Part shown: positions 29,266 through 38,423 of the stretch, in pieces
Numbering within the stretch: position 1 is the stretch's first letter
How the letters are laid out: each line of letters begins with the position of its first letter
Source of the DNA: VXYL01 sp963422285
GTDB taxonomy: Bacteria > Pseudomonadota > Gammaproteobacteria > Pseudomonadales > Azotimanducaceae
Direction: 5' to 3'
Length of the DNA stretch: 64,000 nt
NCBI GenBank assembly: GCA_963422285.2
Contig: CAXXJO010000001.1
Location: forward strand, 620,001-684,000
Program-made: the position numbers and the translations under genes
The notes under the pieces: generated by a model
The model's database searches: none
What the model saw: the letters and a program-made list of their open reading frames with translations, nothing else
Told to the model about the DNA's origin: nothing

Positions 29266-29834
29266 AGGCCGCGCTCTACGATCCGCTGACCTACGACAAC
29301 CTCGTGCGGGGGCTGATCGTCTATTTCGAACAGCAGAAACAAGCGAATCTCCATCGCAGTTCGGACCTCGACAGCGTCGCCGGGCCAGGAGTCTATTCCC
29401 TGTACTACGCGGGCGACCTGGAGTTCTACAGCCCCATCAACGACAGCGACAGGCCGGTCTACGTAGGCAAGGGCGCAACGCCAAACCCCGACGCGCCGGC
29501 GTTGCGCAGAAGGCTTGTCGAGCACTCCAAATCCATTGCTCAGGCCGCGAGCCTGGATTGGTCGCATTTCCATTTCCGCCACCTTGCCGTGGTGCCCGTC
29601 TGGATCACGCTGGCCGAGCGCTTTCTGATCGATCACTACCGGCCCGCATGGAATCTTCGTCTGGATGGTTTCGGCGCCCATGACCTGGGCAGAGGGCGGC
29701 ACCAAGGAGAACGAAGTTGGTGGGATACGCTCCATCCTGGCCGAACATGGGCGGAGCGACTGCACGATAAGAAGAGGAAATCAGAAGCGAAGACGCGAAT
29801 GCAGGGCTTCTTCAACCCGCGAGGAGAATCTTGA
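29262..29834 (+). CDS. Eco29kI-family restriction endonuclease (GIY-YIG fold)
   Basis: The 190-residue protein follows Eco29kI in order: GPGVYSLYYAGDLEFY (the 'GIY' strand, near residue 45), RPVYVGKGA (the 'YIG' strand), LRRRLVEHSKSIAQA (conserved Arg and His), LAERFLIDHYRPAWN (catalytic Glu and Asn), then DGFGAHDLGRGR and WWDTLHPGR.WAERL. All expected catalytic residues are present and the frame is open, so the nuclease is probably active. Eco29kI cuts CCGCGG; whether this one does cannot be told. The ATG at 29262 overlaps the methyltransferase stop; an ATG at 29244 is an alternative. Its stop overlaps the TTG start of recX. Confidence 0.83.
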   Translation: MKAALYDPLTYDNLVRGLIVYFEQQKQANLHRSSDLDSVAGPGVYSLYYAGDLEFYSPINDSDRPVYVGKGATPNPDAPALRRRLVEHSKSIAQAASLDWSHFHFRHLAVVPVWITLAERFLIDHYRPAWNLRLDGFGAHDLGRGRHQGERSWWDTLHPGRTWAERLHDKKRKSEAKTRMQGFFNPRGES

Positions 29835-30286
29835 GCGAACGATCCGACGCCTACGACGCGGCGATTCGCCTGCTCGCCCGGCGCGAACATTCTCGCCTCG
29901 AGCTGCATCGCAAGCTCGTCGTCCGTGGCCATGGAGCGGACGCGGCGGAGGAGACTCTCGCCGCCCTTGCGGACGAAGGGCTGCAATCCGAACAGCGCTT
30001 CGCCGAGAGCTTCGTGCGCGCCGGCATGAGTCGCGGCCAGGGGGCGCTGAAGATCCGCGCTGGGTTGCGGCAACGGGGCATTGCCGACGAACTGGCGAAG
30101 ACGCTGCTGGATTTCGACGACGACCATTGGCGCGACCAGGCCGCCGCGGCGCTGCGCAAGCGGTTCGGCGCGGCGGCGCCCGGGGACCGCGCCGAGTGGG
30201 CCAAGAGAATGCGCTTTCTCGCCGGACGCGGCTTTCCTCGGGACGTGGCGATGCGCGCGCTGGGCTCCCTGGACGGGCTGTGCTGA
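29831..30286 (+). CDS. recX: RecX, regulator of RecA
   Basis: RecX binds RecA filaments and limits their activity. The 151 residues show the repeated three-helix pattern of the family: AIRLLARREHSRLELHRKLVVRG, then ALADEGLQSEQRFAESFVRAGMSRGQGALKIRAGLRQRGI, then a final helix set. It normally follows recA directly; here 3.7 kb of restriction-modification genes lie between, and the TTG start overlaps the nuclease stop (TTGA), so it depends on translation coming through that island unless an internal promoter exists. Confidence 0.9.
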   Translation: MSERSDAYDAAIRLLARREHSRLELHRKLVVRGHGADAAEETLAALADEGLQSEQRFAESFVRAGMSRGQGALKIRAGLRQRGIADELAKTLLDFDDDHWRDQAAAALRKRFGAAAPGDRAEWAKRMRFLAGRGFPRDVAMRALGSLDGLC

Positions 30287-30332
30287 TCCCGTATACTTGC
30301 CGCCCTTTTCGTTGCGCCCGTTCAGGCAGAAC

Positions 30333-32948
30333 ATGAAGACCGACGAGATTCGCGCCGCCTATCTCGACTTCTTCGCCCAGCGCGGTCATCGCGTGGTGGC
30401 GTCGAGTTCCCTGGTGCCCGGCAACGATCCCACCTTGCTGTTCACCAACGCCGGCATGGTGCAGTTCAAGGATGCGCTGACGGGCCGCGAGCGGCTGGAC
30501 TACACCCGCGCCACGAGCTGCCAGCGGTGTGTGCGCGCCGGCGGCAAGCACAACGATCTCGAAAACGTCGGCTACACCGGACGCCATCAGACCCTGTTCG
30601 AGATGCTTGGCAACTTCAGCTTCGGCGACTACTTCAAGGAGGACACCATCGCCTGGGCCTGGGAGTTCGCCACCCGCATCCTGGAGCTGCCGAAAGAGCG
30701 GCTGTGGGTGACGGTGCATCCCTCCGACGACGAGGCGCGTCGCATCTGGACGCAGCGAATGGGTCTGGACCCGACCCGGGTGGTGTCCCACGAGGACAAC
30801 TTCTGGGCCATGGGCGAAACTGGCCCCTGTGGCCCGGACTCCGAGCTGTTCTACGACTTGGGTCCCGATGTCGCCGGCGGCCCGCCCGGTTCGCCGGACG
30901 AGGACGGCGACCGCTACTCTGAGTTCTGGAACTTGGTCTTCCCGCAGTTCGATCGCGCCCCGGACGGTACCCTGACGCCGCTGGATTCGCCGGGGGTGGA
31001 CACCGGCATGGGCCTGGAACGGGTCGCCGCCATCGTCCAAGGCGGCAGCAGCAACTACGACAACGACCTGTTTCGGCGTCTGATGGCCAGCGCGGGCCGG
31101 CTAGCGGGTTTCAGCGACGAGCGCGCCATGGTTGGCAATCCCTCGCTGCGCATTCTCGCAGATCACATACGGGCAGCGACGTTTCTGATCGCCGATGGCA
31201 TCGTGCCCAGCAACGAGGATCGCGGCTACGTGCTGCGCCGCATCGTCCGCCGGGGCCTGCGCCACGGCCACAAGCTAGGCATTCGCGAACCGTTCTTCCA
31301 CCGTCTGGCAGCGTCCGTGGTCGCAGAGATGGGAGGGACCTATCCGGAACTCGAAGCTGGCAGCGAGCGTATCGAGGGAATTCTGGCCGGGGAGGAAGAA
31401 CGCTTTGCCGACACCTTGCGTTCCGGCATGGCGCTCTTGGAACATGCCATCGCCAGTCTCGGAACCCGCAAGACGATCCCCGGCGACGTGGTATTCAAGC
31501 TCTACGACACCCACGGCTTCCCTGCCGACCTGACCGCAGATGTCGCCCGGGAGCGCGGCTTGACCATCGATCAGGAGGGTTTCGACCGGTCCATGGAGGA
31601 GCAGCGCGAACGTGGACGCGCCGGAGCGCGATTCGACGCCAACATCGAACAGAGCATCCGCGTGGACTCCAATGTCGCGTTCTGCGGCTACGGCCGCAGC
31701 GAAGGACAGGGCATGGTGGTCGCGCTGTTCGAGGACGGTGCCGAGGTGGACGCACTGACAGCGGGCAAGGTCGGCATCGTCCTGCTCGATACGACGCCGT
31801 TCTATGCCGAAGCCGGTGGCCAAGTGGGCGATCGCGGCGAGATCCGCGCTGGCGAGGATGCGGTCTTTTGCGTCGAGGATACCACCCGCGGCGGTGGCCA
31901 GCACCTGCATCACGGTCGCGTTGCACAGGGCACATTGCGCACCGACGAGACGGTATTCGCCGCCGTAGATGCCGCTCGTCGCCACGACATCGCTCTGCAC
32001 CACTCCGCCACCCACCTGCTGCATGCGGCGCTGCAGGAAGTGCTCGGCAGCCATGTTGAGCAGCAGGGGTCCTTGGTGCAGGCGAACCGGCTGCGTTTCG
32101 ACTTCAGCCACCCGCAGGCCGTCGCTGCGGAGGAGCTGCGTCGCATCGAGGCGCTGGCCAATGCCCGCATCCGGGAAAACTCGGAAGTCGTCACCGAAGA
32201 GATGCCCTTTGCCGAGGCTATCGACAAAGGCGCTCTGGCGCTGTTCGGCGAGAAGTACGCGGACCGAGTGCGGGTGCTGTCCATGGGCGGCGGCTTCTCC
32301 GTCGAACTCTGTGGCGGAACCCATGTAGGGCGCACCGGCGACATCGGCGTGCTGCACATCGTTTCGGAGGAAGGCATCGCCGCTGGCGTTCGTCGCATGG
32401 AGGCGGTTGCCGGCGCCCACGCCCTGTCTTGGATGGAGGCTGGCGAACGGCAGCTCGAGGCGGTCGCTGCACTGCTGCGGGGGCGACGCGAAGAAGTGGC
32501 CGAGAAAGTGCGCCAGCTCGCGGACCAAGCCAAGACCTTGCAGAAGGAAGTGGACACCCTGCGCGACAAGTTGGCCGTCAAACAGGGGGGCGACCTCGCC
32601 GACCGCGCCGTGGATGTGGGAGGCATTCGCGTGCTGGCTGTCGCGGTGGAGGGCGATCCGAAGTCGCTGCCGGCCACCATGGACAACCTGCGCGACCGCC
32701 TCGGCGATGCGGTGGTGGTGCTCGCACATGCCGGGCACAGGATCAGCCTCGTCGCGGGCGTCAGCAAGATGCTGACGAATCGCGTCAGCGCTAGCGAGGT
32801 GGTGAAGTTCGTCGGCGCCCAGGTGGGCGCCAGGGGCGGCGGCCGGGCGCATATGGCCCAAGCCGGCGGCGGCGATCGTCCCGACCGCCTCGGCGCGGCT
32901 CTCGGCTCGGTAGCGGATTGGGTGCGGGAACACGCCGCAGCTGGCTAG
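30333..32948 (+). CDS. alaS: Alanyl-tRNA synthetase
   Basis: AlaS charges tRNA-Ala. The 871 residues contain the class II catalytic core (RAYLDFFAQRGHRVVASSSLVP, FTNAGMVQFKD, CQRCVRAGGKHNDLENVG), the anticodon-independent tRNA-binding middle, the editing domain with HHSATHLLHAAL and CGGTH (metal ligands), and the coiled-coil and glycine-rich C-Ala domain (GARGGGRAHMAQAGG). A TATACT at 30292-30297 may be a -10 element for a promoter within the end of recX. lysC follows after 7 bases. Confidence 0.97.
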   Translation: MKTDEIRAAYLDFFAQRGHRVVASSSLVPGNDPTLLFTNAGMVQFKDALTGRERLDYTRATSCQRCVRAGGKHNDLENVGYTGRHQTLFEMLGNFSFGDYFKEDTIAWAWEFATRILELPKERLWVTVHPSDDEARRIWTQRMGLDPTRVVSHEDNFWAMGETGPCGPDSELFYDLGPDVAGGPPGSPDEDGDRYSEFWNLVFPQFDRAPDGTLTPLDSPGVDTGMGLERVAAIVQGGSSNYDNDLFRRLMASAGRLAGFSDERAMVGNPSLRILADHIRAATFLIADGIVPSNEDRGYVLRRIVRRGLRHGHKLGIREPFFHRLAASVVAEMGGTYPELEAGSERIEGILAGEEERFADTLRSGMALLEHAIASLGTRKTIPGDVVFKLYDTHGFPADLTADVARERGLTIDQEGFDRSMEEQRERGRAGARFDANIEQSIRVDSNVAFCGYGRSEGQGMVVALFEDGAEVDALTAGKVGIVLLDTTPFYAEAGGQVGDRGEIRAGEDAVFCVEDTTRGGGQHLHHGRVAQGTLRTDETVFAAVDAARRHDIALHHSATHLLHAALQEVLGSHVEQQGSLVQANRLRFDFSHPQAVAAEELRRIEALANARIRENSEVVTEEMPFAEAIDKGALALFGEKYADRVRVLSMGGGFSVELCGGTHVGRTGDIGVLHIVSEEGIAAGVRRMEAVAGAHALSWMEAGERQLEAVAALLRGRREEVAEKVRQLADQAKTLQKEVDTLRDKLAVKQGGDLADRAVDVGGIRVLAVAVEGDPKSLPATMDNLRDRLGDAVVVLAHAGHRISLVAGVSKMLTNRVSASEVVKFVGAQVGARGGGRAHMAQAGGGDRPDRLGAALGSVADWVREHAAAG

Positions 32949-32955
32949 TGCGCCG

Positions 32956-34248
32956 ATGGCATTGCTCGTACAGAAGTTCGGCGGCACATCGGTAGGTACG
33001 TTCGAACGCATCAACGCGGTGGCGGACCGGGTGGCGGGATTCGTCAAAAGCGGCCACCAGGTAGTGGTGGTGGTGTCCGCCATGAGCGGCGAAACCAATC
33101 GGCTGGAACAGCTGGGGTTCGGCATCGCCCGCCGGCCATCGCCCCGGGAGATGGACGTGCTGCTGTCCTCTGGAGAACAGGTGTCCATCGCTTTGGTAGC
33201 GCTGGCGCTTATGGAACGCGGCTGCCGGGCGCGCTCCTGGCTCGGTTCCCAAGTGCGCATCCGCACCGACGCCAACCACATGAAGGCGCGCATCGAGCGC
33301 ATCGACGTGGATGGCCTGCGCACTGGTCTCGATGCCGGCGTCACGCCCGTGATCGCCGGGTTCCAGGGCGTCAGCGGCAGCGGCGACATCACCACCTTCG
33401 GGCGCGGGGCATCAGACACCACCGCGGTCGCGGTGGCAGCCGCCGTCAAGGCCGATGAATGTCAGATCTACACGGACGTGGAGGGCGTCTACACCGCCGA
33501 TCCGCGCCTTGTCGACAACGCGCGGCTGCTGAGCGCGGTTACCTTCGAGGAGATGCTGGAGCTCGCCAGCCTCGGCTCCAAGGTGCTGCATTCCCGCTCG
33601 GTGGAAATCGCTGGCAAGTACGGCGTGCCGCTGCGGGTGCTGTCGAGCTTCGTCGATACCGAGACCAGCCCGGGAACACTCATCACCACGGAGGACCGCG
33701 TCATGGAGCAACCCCTCGTCTCCGGCATCACCTACGCGCGAGACGCAGCCAAGCTGACTGTCCTCGGCGTGCCGGATGTCCCCGGCGTCGCGTCGAAGAT
33801 ACTCGGCCCCATCGGGGCCGCCTCCATCGAGGTGGACATGATCGTGCAGAATACCGGTGCCGACGGTTCGGCGGATCTGACGTTCACGGTGCGTCGGGCG
33901 GACTACGAACACGCCCGGGAGATCCTCGACGGCATCTGGCAGACCCTTGGCGCCCGCGGCACCGAAGGCGACGACAAGATCGCCAAGGTCTCCGCGGTAG
34001 GCGTGGGCATGCGCTCCCACGCTGGCGTCGCCACGCGCATGTTCGACGCCTTGGCCGCGGAGAACATAAACATCCAGATGATCTCCACCTCGGAAATCAA
34101 GATCTCTGTGGTCGTGGCCGAGCGCTATCTGGAGCTGGCCGTGCGCACCGTCCACGACGCCTTCGCTCTGCATCAGGCCCCCAAACAGGAGGACGGGGCG
34201 GTCGTTGAAGATGGGGATGTTCCTAAGCCGCCAAATAGGTCACAATAG
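32956..34248 (+). CDS. lysC: Aspartate kinase
   Basis: LysC phosphorylates aspartate as the first step to lysine, threonine, methionine and diaminopimelate. The 430 residues have the kinase domain (VQKFGGTSVG at the start, GFQGVSGSGDITTFGRGASDTTA, DVEGVYTADPR) and two C-terminal ACT domains (residues ~265-405, ending INIQMISTSEIKISVVV), which mediate feedback control by lysine/threonine. The single-polypeptide form with ACT domains and position between alaS and csrA fits Pseudomonas-like relatives. Confidence 0.96.
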   Translation: MALLVQKFGGTSVGTFERINAVADRVAGFVKSGHQVVVVVSAMSGETNRLEQLGFGIARRPSPREMDVLLSSGEQVSIALVALALMERGCRARSWLGSQVRIRTDANHMKARIERIDVDGLRTGLDAGVTPVIAGFQGVSGSGDITTFGRGASDTTAVAVAAAVKADECQIYTDVEGVYTADPRLVDNARLLSAVTFEEMLELASLGSKVLHSRSVEIAGKYGVPLRVLSSFVDTETSPGTLITTEDRVMEQPLVSGITYARDAAKLTVLGVPDVPGVASKILGPIGAASIEVDMIVQNTGADGSADLTFTVRRADYEHAREILDGIWQTLGARGTEGDDKIAKVSAVGVGMRSHAGVATRMFDALAAENINIQMISTSEIKISVVVAERYLELAVRTVHDAFALHQAPKQEDGAVVEDGDVPKPPNRSQ

Positions 34249-34390
34249 AGATAGTAAGTCGTTGCAAACCCTGCCTCCAAGAGCAGGTGCCGCGAACTAG
34301 GCCGTCAAACACGGTCGGCAGCCGGCGGAGAAGAGCGGGCTTGCCGGCGGATTGCCGTTAGGGACAAGAGGAAGACCTCTCGGACACGGG

Positions 34391-34425
34391 CCGTACGCAA
34401 CAAGGACATACAGGGAGGAATCGAC
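34391..34425 (+). promoter_or_regulatory. csrA leader with probable CsrA binding sites
   Basis: Just before csrA the leader reads ACAAGGACAT (34400-34409), close to the CsrA consensus (R-U-ACARGGAUGU), and then ACAGGGAGGA (34410-34419). The second covers the ribosome-binding site, 6 bases before the ATG. Further GGA triplets occur upstream to 34330. This is the layout of CsrA autorepression in gammaproteobacteria. Confidence 0.55.
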
Positions 34426-34629
34426 ATGTTGATTCTCACTAGGCGCGTGGGGGAGACCCTCATGGTCGGCGATGATGTGACCGTCACCGTGCTCGGCGTC
34501 AAGGGCAACCAAGTTCGCATCGGAGTGAACGCTCCGCGCGAGGTGGCCGTTCATCGCGAAGAGATCTACCAGCGGATACGAGGCGAGGACCAGACCAACC
34601 ATGTCCGCCCGCTCGGCACACGCGCATAG
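34426..34629 (+). CDS. csrA: Carbon storage regulator CsrA/RsmA
   Basis: CsrA is a dimeric RNA-binding protein that represses or activates translation by binding GGA motifs. The 67 residues keep the family core: MLILTRRVGETLMVGDDVTV, VLGVKGNQVRIGVNAP and EVAVHREEIYQRI, with the RNA-contacting Arg residues at both ends of the fold. The ATG has a strong GGGAGGA ribosome-binding site. It sits between lysC and two tRNA genes, the usual gammaproteobacterial place. Confidence 0.97.
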   Translation: MLILTRRVGETLMVGDDVTVTVLGVKGNQVRIGVNAPREVAVHREEIYQRIRGEDQTNHVRPLGTRA

Positions 34630-34752
34630 GCGGAGTTCCGGCTTCTTGCGCCGCCGGAACAGGCCCAGTCGAGTGCGCCGGATCGGGGTTCCCAAGGCCC
34701 CCGCGCACAGCCTCCGGTCGCCGTGGCCGTCCTGTGCGGGGCTGCCGCTCGC

Positions 34753-34843
34753 TGGCGGAGAGGGAGGGATTCGAACCCTCGATGGGCTTTCGACCCATAC
34801 TCCCTTAGCAGGGGAGCGCCTTCAGCCGCTCGGCCACCTCTCC
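34753..34843 (-). tRNA. tRNA-Ser(GCT)
   Basis: A 91-base class II tRNA with acceptor GGAGAGG/CCTCTCC, discriminator G, encoded CCA, a long variable arm and anticodon loop CTGCTAA (anticodon GCT). It reads AGC/AGU. It lies 14 bases downstream of tRNA-Arg on the same strand, so they are probably one transcript. Confidence 0.96.
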
Positions 34844-34857
34844 GGGAGTCTTGAAAA

Positions 34858-34934
34858 TGGCGCTCCGAGCAGGATTCGAACCTGCAATCCCCAGCTTCGT
34901 AGGCTGATGCCTTGTCCAGTTTGGCCATCGGAGC
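34858..34934 (-). tRNA. tRNA-Arg(ACG)
   Basis: A 77-base tRNA with acceptor GCTCCGA/TCGGAGC, encoded CCA, and anticodon loop CTACGAA (anticodon ACG, with A34 expected to be converted to inosine). It reads CGU/CGC/CGA. Confidence 0.96.
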
Positions 34935-35275
34935 ATCTCTGAGCGCCATCTTAACCCATGTCGCGTGGCTCGTGAACCTGTTGTGCGGGATCAATCATGG
35001 GATGAAAAGCGCGATAAGCAAGACGGCACCGCAACGGCAGAAAGTCAAGATCGACTCCGCCGCGGCACCGACGACGAGTTGGCGTACCGCCCTGACGGAT
35101 CGGCGAGAGCGCATCCGAATTCGGCCGCCGTTGGTGGCGTAACGAACGTTGAGCGTTCGCAGACCCTCGGCGAGCGGCGCGGAAGCCGCGCCCATGCGGT
35201 CCAGGCCAAAGGGAAGCGGCTCGACTTCGGGCTGTACAAAGGAGCCCGCACACCTGATTCGAGTCCCGGGGAAGG
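34935..35275. other. Gene-free gap between tRNA-Arg and repeat copy D
   Basis: About 340 bases with no gene I can support. Short open frames exist on both strands but lack a convincing start or family; one on the minus strand (about 35195-34995) ends in a hydrophobic stretch. Confidence 0.4.
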
Positions 35276-35412
35276 GAGTGCGTCAGTTTGAATCTGTGTC
35301 GCCGCGCTGAACCATCCAAATGCAAGATGTAGAGATGGGACTGCTTACTAGCCACTATATGTTGTGGCGGCGTAATGGCGCGGCCCATCCGAATTTCAAA
35401 CCGACGCACTAC
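35276..35412. repeat. MITE-like interspersed repeat, copy D
   Basis: About 137 bases with left end agtgcgtcagtttgaatctg and right end ttcaaaccgacgcactac, inverted with respect to each other. It shares aaccatccaaat.caagatg and several other blocks with copy C. A ggaagg-like sequence occurs on both sides and could be a target duplication, but this is weak. Confidence 0.8.
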
Positions 35413-35469
35413 CGGAAGGAAACTCGACATGCAATCCGAGTCGAAACCGTGTAGGCTTCATGGTTTCGA

Positions 35470-37935
35470 TTGAGAGAGTTGATTTTGAGTCCCTTGCCCG
35501 GCGTCGCCGGGGTGTTCTTGATTCTGAGTGCGCCGTTCATCTGCGCCGCCGATCAGGTTTCCACTGACGCTTCCCGTGTATTCGATGGGGTCGAGAGCAC
35601 GGCTGTTGGCGAACTGGCGATCGCCACCAACGGCCATGTGCTGCTGACGCGCCGGCAGAACGTCGACCGCGTACGCATCGACGGCCGCTTGGACGAGTCC
35701 GCATGGCAGGGCGTCGAGGTGCATGACGACTTCCGTCTGATCGAACCGGACACCTTGGCCCCCGGTTCGCTGCCTACCCGGCTACGCATGTTCTACACCG
35801 ATCAAGGGCTCTACCTCGGGGTCGAGATGGCACAGGATCCCGACACCCTGGTGGAACACCTGAGCGGACGCGACCAAGGCTGGCTGAACCGCGACTACTT
35901 CTCCTTCACCTTGGACACTTCCGGCGAGGGCCGCTACGGATTCTGGTTTCAGCTCAACTTGGGCAACAGCGTCTCCGATGGCACGATCCTGCCCGAGCGG
36001 CAGTACAGCTCCAGCTGGGACGGCGCATGGCGCGGTGCCACGGCACGCCTCGACGACGGCTGGAGCGCCGAGTTCTTCGTGCCCTGGTCGCTGGTGAACA
36101 TGCCCAAGGCGAACGGTACCCGCACCATCGGCATCTTTGCCCAGCGCAACATCGCCCATGTGGACGAACGCTACGCTTGGCCGCCGCTGCCGAGGACGAA
36201 ACCGAAGTTCCTGTCGGCATTCCAGCCCCTCGGCTTGCGCGCCGTCAGTCCGCGCCAGCAGTACAGCGCCACCCCCTACGCGTCGATGTCCCACGACCGT
36301 TTCGGCGGCCAGGGAGTGGAGCCCGAGGTCGGCGTCGACCTGTTCTGGCGACCGTCGAGCAACTTCCAGTTGACATCCACGTTGAACCCGGATTTCGGCA
36401 GCATCGAGGCGGATGACGTGATCGTCAACCTCACCAACTACGAAACCTTCTTCCCCGAGAAGCGCCTGTTCTTCCAGGAAGGCCAGGAGATATTCACCAC
36501 CAACGGCGGCAAGTCCGGCGAAGTCTCGCTGCTGCATACCCGCCGCATCGGCGGCCCCGCCATTCGCCCGGAGGTGCCGGATGGCGTCACGCTGTCCAAC
36601 GCCGGCTTGCGTCGTCCAGCAGAGCTTCTTGGCGCACTCAAGGCCGCCGGGCAGCGAGGCTCGCTGCGCTACGGCTTCCTCGGCGTGATGGAGGACGACG
36701 CTCGCTTCGATGCCTGGAAGGGGGAATCCCCAATCACCCTGCGCCAGGACGGGCGCGATTTCGGCGTCTTGCGGGTGCTCTACGAACACGCCAAAGAGGG
36801 CTACAAGGCGCTGGGTTTCATGTCCACCGCCATGCGGCACCCGTTGCGTACCGCCCAAGTACATGCCGCCGACGGCCAGTACACCAGCGCGGGGGGGCGG
36901 TTGCAGGCTGCCACGCAGATCTTCGCCTCCGACGTCGCCGACAATGGCGAAGACGGCTTCGGCGGCTTCGTCGACCTGCGCTATGCGCCGCGCCAAGGCG
37001 TTGTCCACTATCTGTCGCTGGATTCCTTCGACGATGCCATCCAGCTCAACGACATGGGCTTCCTCTGGCGCAACGACTACCGCCGGATCAAGTACCGGAC
37101 GCGCCTATCCAGATCCCATGTCGGCTGGTTCCGCAACACCCGCACCTACCTTCGCTTCGACCGGATGTGGAACACCGCCGGCAAGGTCATCGACTCCGAG
37201 ATTTCCTTCGACCAGACGCTCACCCTGCGCAGCCTCTCCCAAGTGCGCGTGAGCGGCGGTCTGCGCCCAGCCCGCTACGACGATCGCGCCAGCTTCGGCA
37301 ACGGCATCTTCCGCATCGACGATGCCTGGACCGCCGAACTGCGCTACTACTCGGATACGGCGCGTCGCTTGGCCTACTCCATCCGCCAGCGTTGGAGCCG
37401 GGAGCCCACCGGCGTCGGCATCTACCGGCGCACCCAGGGCTTTCTGCGCTGGCGTCCTACAGACCGCGTGACCATGAGCCTCGGCCTGCGCTACGGGGAC
37501 CGGGAGTCGTGGCTGCTGCACCAGTCGAAAGGCGCGTTCACCGCCTTCTCGGCCGACGAGTGGATGCCGAACTTCGACCTGAGCTACTTCTTCAGCGCCC
37601 GGCAGCAGCTGCGCATGGCGTTTCAGTGGGTGGGCATCAAGGCCGACGAGCGGGCCTTGTTCGAGATGGCGGACAGGCCCGGCTTTCTGGTACCGGTGGC
37701 CAAGGATGTCGGAGCGGCGGCGGACGACCTCACTATCTCGCGCATGAACTTCCAGCTTCGCTACCGTTGGGAAATCGCGCCGTTGTCGGATTTGTTCCTG
37801 GTATACACCCGAAACGCCGCGCTGCCCTATGCCGAATCCACGGACGGGGGCTTCGGCGATTTGCTCGCCCAGACCTTCGAGCAGATCACGGGCGAGAACC
37901 TGGTGCTGAAACTTCGCTACCGATTCGGGAGCTGA
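35470..37935 (+). CDS. DUF5916 outer-membrane protein with CBM9-like N-terminal domain
   Basis: The 821-residue protein begins with a signal peptide (hydrophobic core ending FICAADQ, cleavage likely after CAA). A CBM9-like beta-sandwich follows (residues ~70-260: IDGRLDESAW, RMFYTDQGLYLGVEM, FSFTLDTSGEGRYGFWFQ, WSAEFFVPWSLV). Then comes the DUF5916 region, typical of a membrane beta-barrel (LNPDFGSIEADDVIVNLTNYETFFPEKRLFFQEG), with many alternating aromatic strands and a C-terminal ...KLRYRFGS end expected for BAM-assembled proteins. Function is unknown; relatives are often found in proteobacteria that degrade complex organic matter. The start is a TTG; a hairpin (CGAAACCGTG/CATGGTTTCG, 35443-35469) lies directly before it. 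Confidence 0.8.
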   Translation: MRELILSPLPGVAGVFLILSAPFICAADQVSTDASRVFDGVESTAVGELAIATNGHVLLTRRQNVDRVRIDGRLDESAWQGVEVHDDFRLIEPDTLAPGSLPTRLRMFYTDQGLYLGVEMAQDPDTLVEHLSGRDQGWLNRDYFSFTLDTSGEGRYGFWFQLNLGNSVSDGTILPERQYSSSWDGAWRGATARLDDGWSAEFFVPWSLVNMPKANGTRTIGIFAQRNIAHVDERYAWPPLPRTKPKFLSAFQPLGLRAVSPRQQYSATPYASMSHDRFGGQGVEPEVGVDLFWRPSSNFQLTSTLNPDFGSIEADDVIVNLTNYETFFPEKRLFFQEGQEIFTTNGGKSGEVSLLHTRRIGGPAIRPEVPDGVTLSNAGLRRPAELLGALKAAGQRGSLRYGFLGVMEDDARFDAWKGESPITLRQDGRDFGVLRVLYEHAKEGYKALGFMSTAMRHPLRTAQVHAADGQYTSAGGRLQAATQIFASDVADNGEDGFGGFVDLRYAPRQGVVHYLSLDSFDDAIQLNDMGFLWRNDYRRIKYRTRLSRSHVGWFRNTRTYLRFDRMWNTAGKVIDSEISFDQTLTLRSLSQVRVSGGLRPARYDDRASFGNGIFRIDDAWTAELRYYSDTARRLAYSIRQRWSREPTGVGIYRRTQGFLRWRPTDRVTMSLGLRYGDRESWLLHQSKGAFTAFSADEWMPNFDLSYFFSARQQLRMAFQWVGIKADERALFEMADRPGFLVPVAKDVGAAADDLTISRMNFQLRYRWEIAPLSDLFLVYTRNAALPYAESTDGGFGDLLAQTFEQITGENLVLKLRYRFGS

Positions 37936-37940
37936 ACGCC

Positions 37941-38417
37941 ATGTCCCTGACGTTCGACCACGTACATCTCATCAGTGCGGATCCGAAGGCCGCTGCCCAG
38001 TGGTATCAGGATATCCTCGGCGGACGCATCGTCGCCGACTACGAATTGCGGGACGCGCCGCAGATCAACATCGCCCTCGGCGGCATGCAGGTGATCATCC
38101 GTGGCCGACGGGCGGGCGAGGAACCAGTCTCGACCCGCCCCCTGGCGAACTTCGCCGACTACTCCAGCCACGACGAATGGGGAACGGATCACTTCGGCTA
38201 CACCTACCACGGCGATCTCAGAGCGTTCTGCGAGCAGATTCGCGCCCAGGGCGCCACCTTCGCCGTGGAACCCTGGGAGTTCTCGCCCGGCTCGCTGTTG
38301 TGCTACGTCGCTGCCCCGGACGGAGTCAGCATCGAGCTGGTGCAGGACGCGACCGCTGCACACTCGCCCCGCGATTGCGCTGACGCGGAATCGCCAGGAC
38401 AGACCCAGCCGCGCTGA
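37941..38417 (+). CDS. VOC (glyoxalase/bleomycin resistance) family protein
   Basis: The 158 residues form two beta-alpha-beta-beta-beta units of the vicinal oxygen chelate fold: FDHVHLISADPKAAAQWYQDILGG, then DHFGYTYHGDLRAFCEQIRAQG. Likely metal ligands are His8 (FDHVHL), His in DHFGY and a Glu in VSIELVQD. Members include glyoxalase I, extradiol dioxygenases and epimerases; the substrate cannot be told. It starts 5 bases after the DUF5916 gene, so they are probably co-transcribed. Confidence 0.82.
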   Translation: MSLTFDHVHLISADPKAAAQWYQDILGGRIVADYELRDAPQINIALGGMQVIIRGRRAGEEPVSTRPLANFADYSSHDEWGTDHFGYTYHGDLRAFCEQIRAQGATFAVEPWEFSPGSLLCYVAAPDGVSIELVQDATAAHSPRDCADAESPGQTQPR

Positions 38418-38423
38418 CCGCAG

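Noticed and set aside
31275..33449. 724-codon minus-strand open frame opposite alaS and lysC
   Set aside because: Shadow of two certain genes; no ribosome-binding site or domain.
34995..35195. Small membrane protein gene on the minus strand
   Set aside because: Only the last part is hydrophobic; no start signal or family, so it is left as gap.
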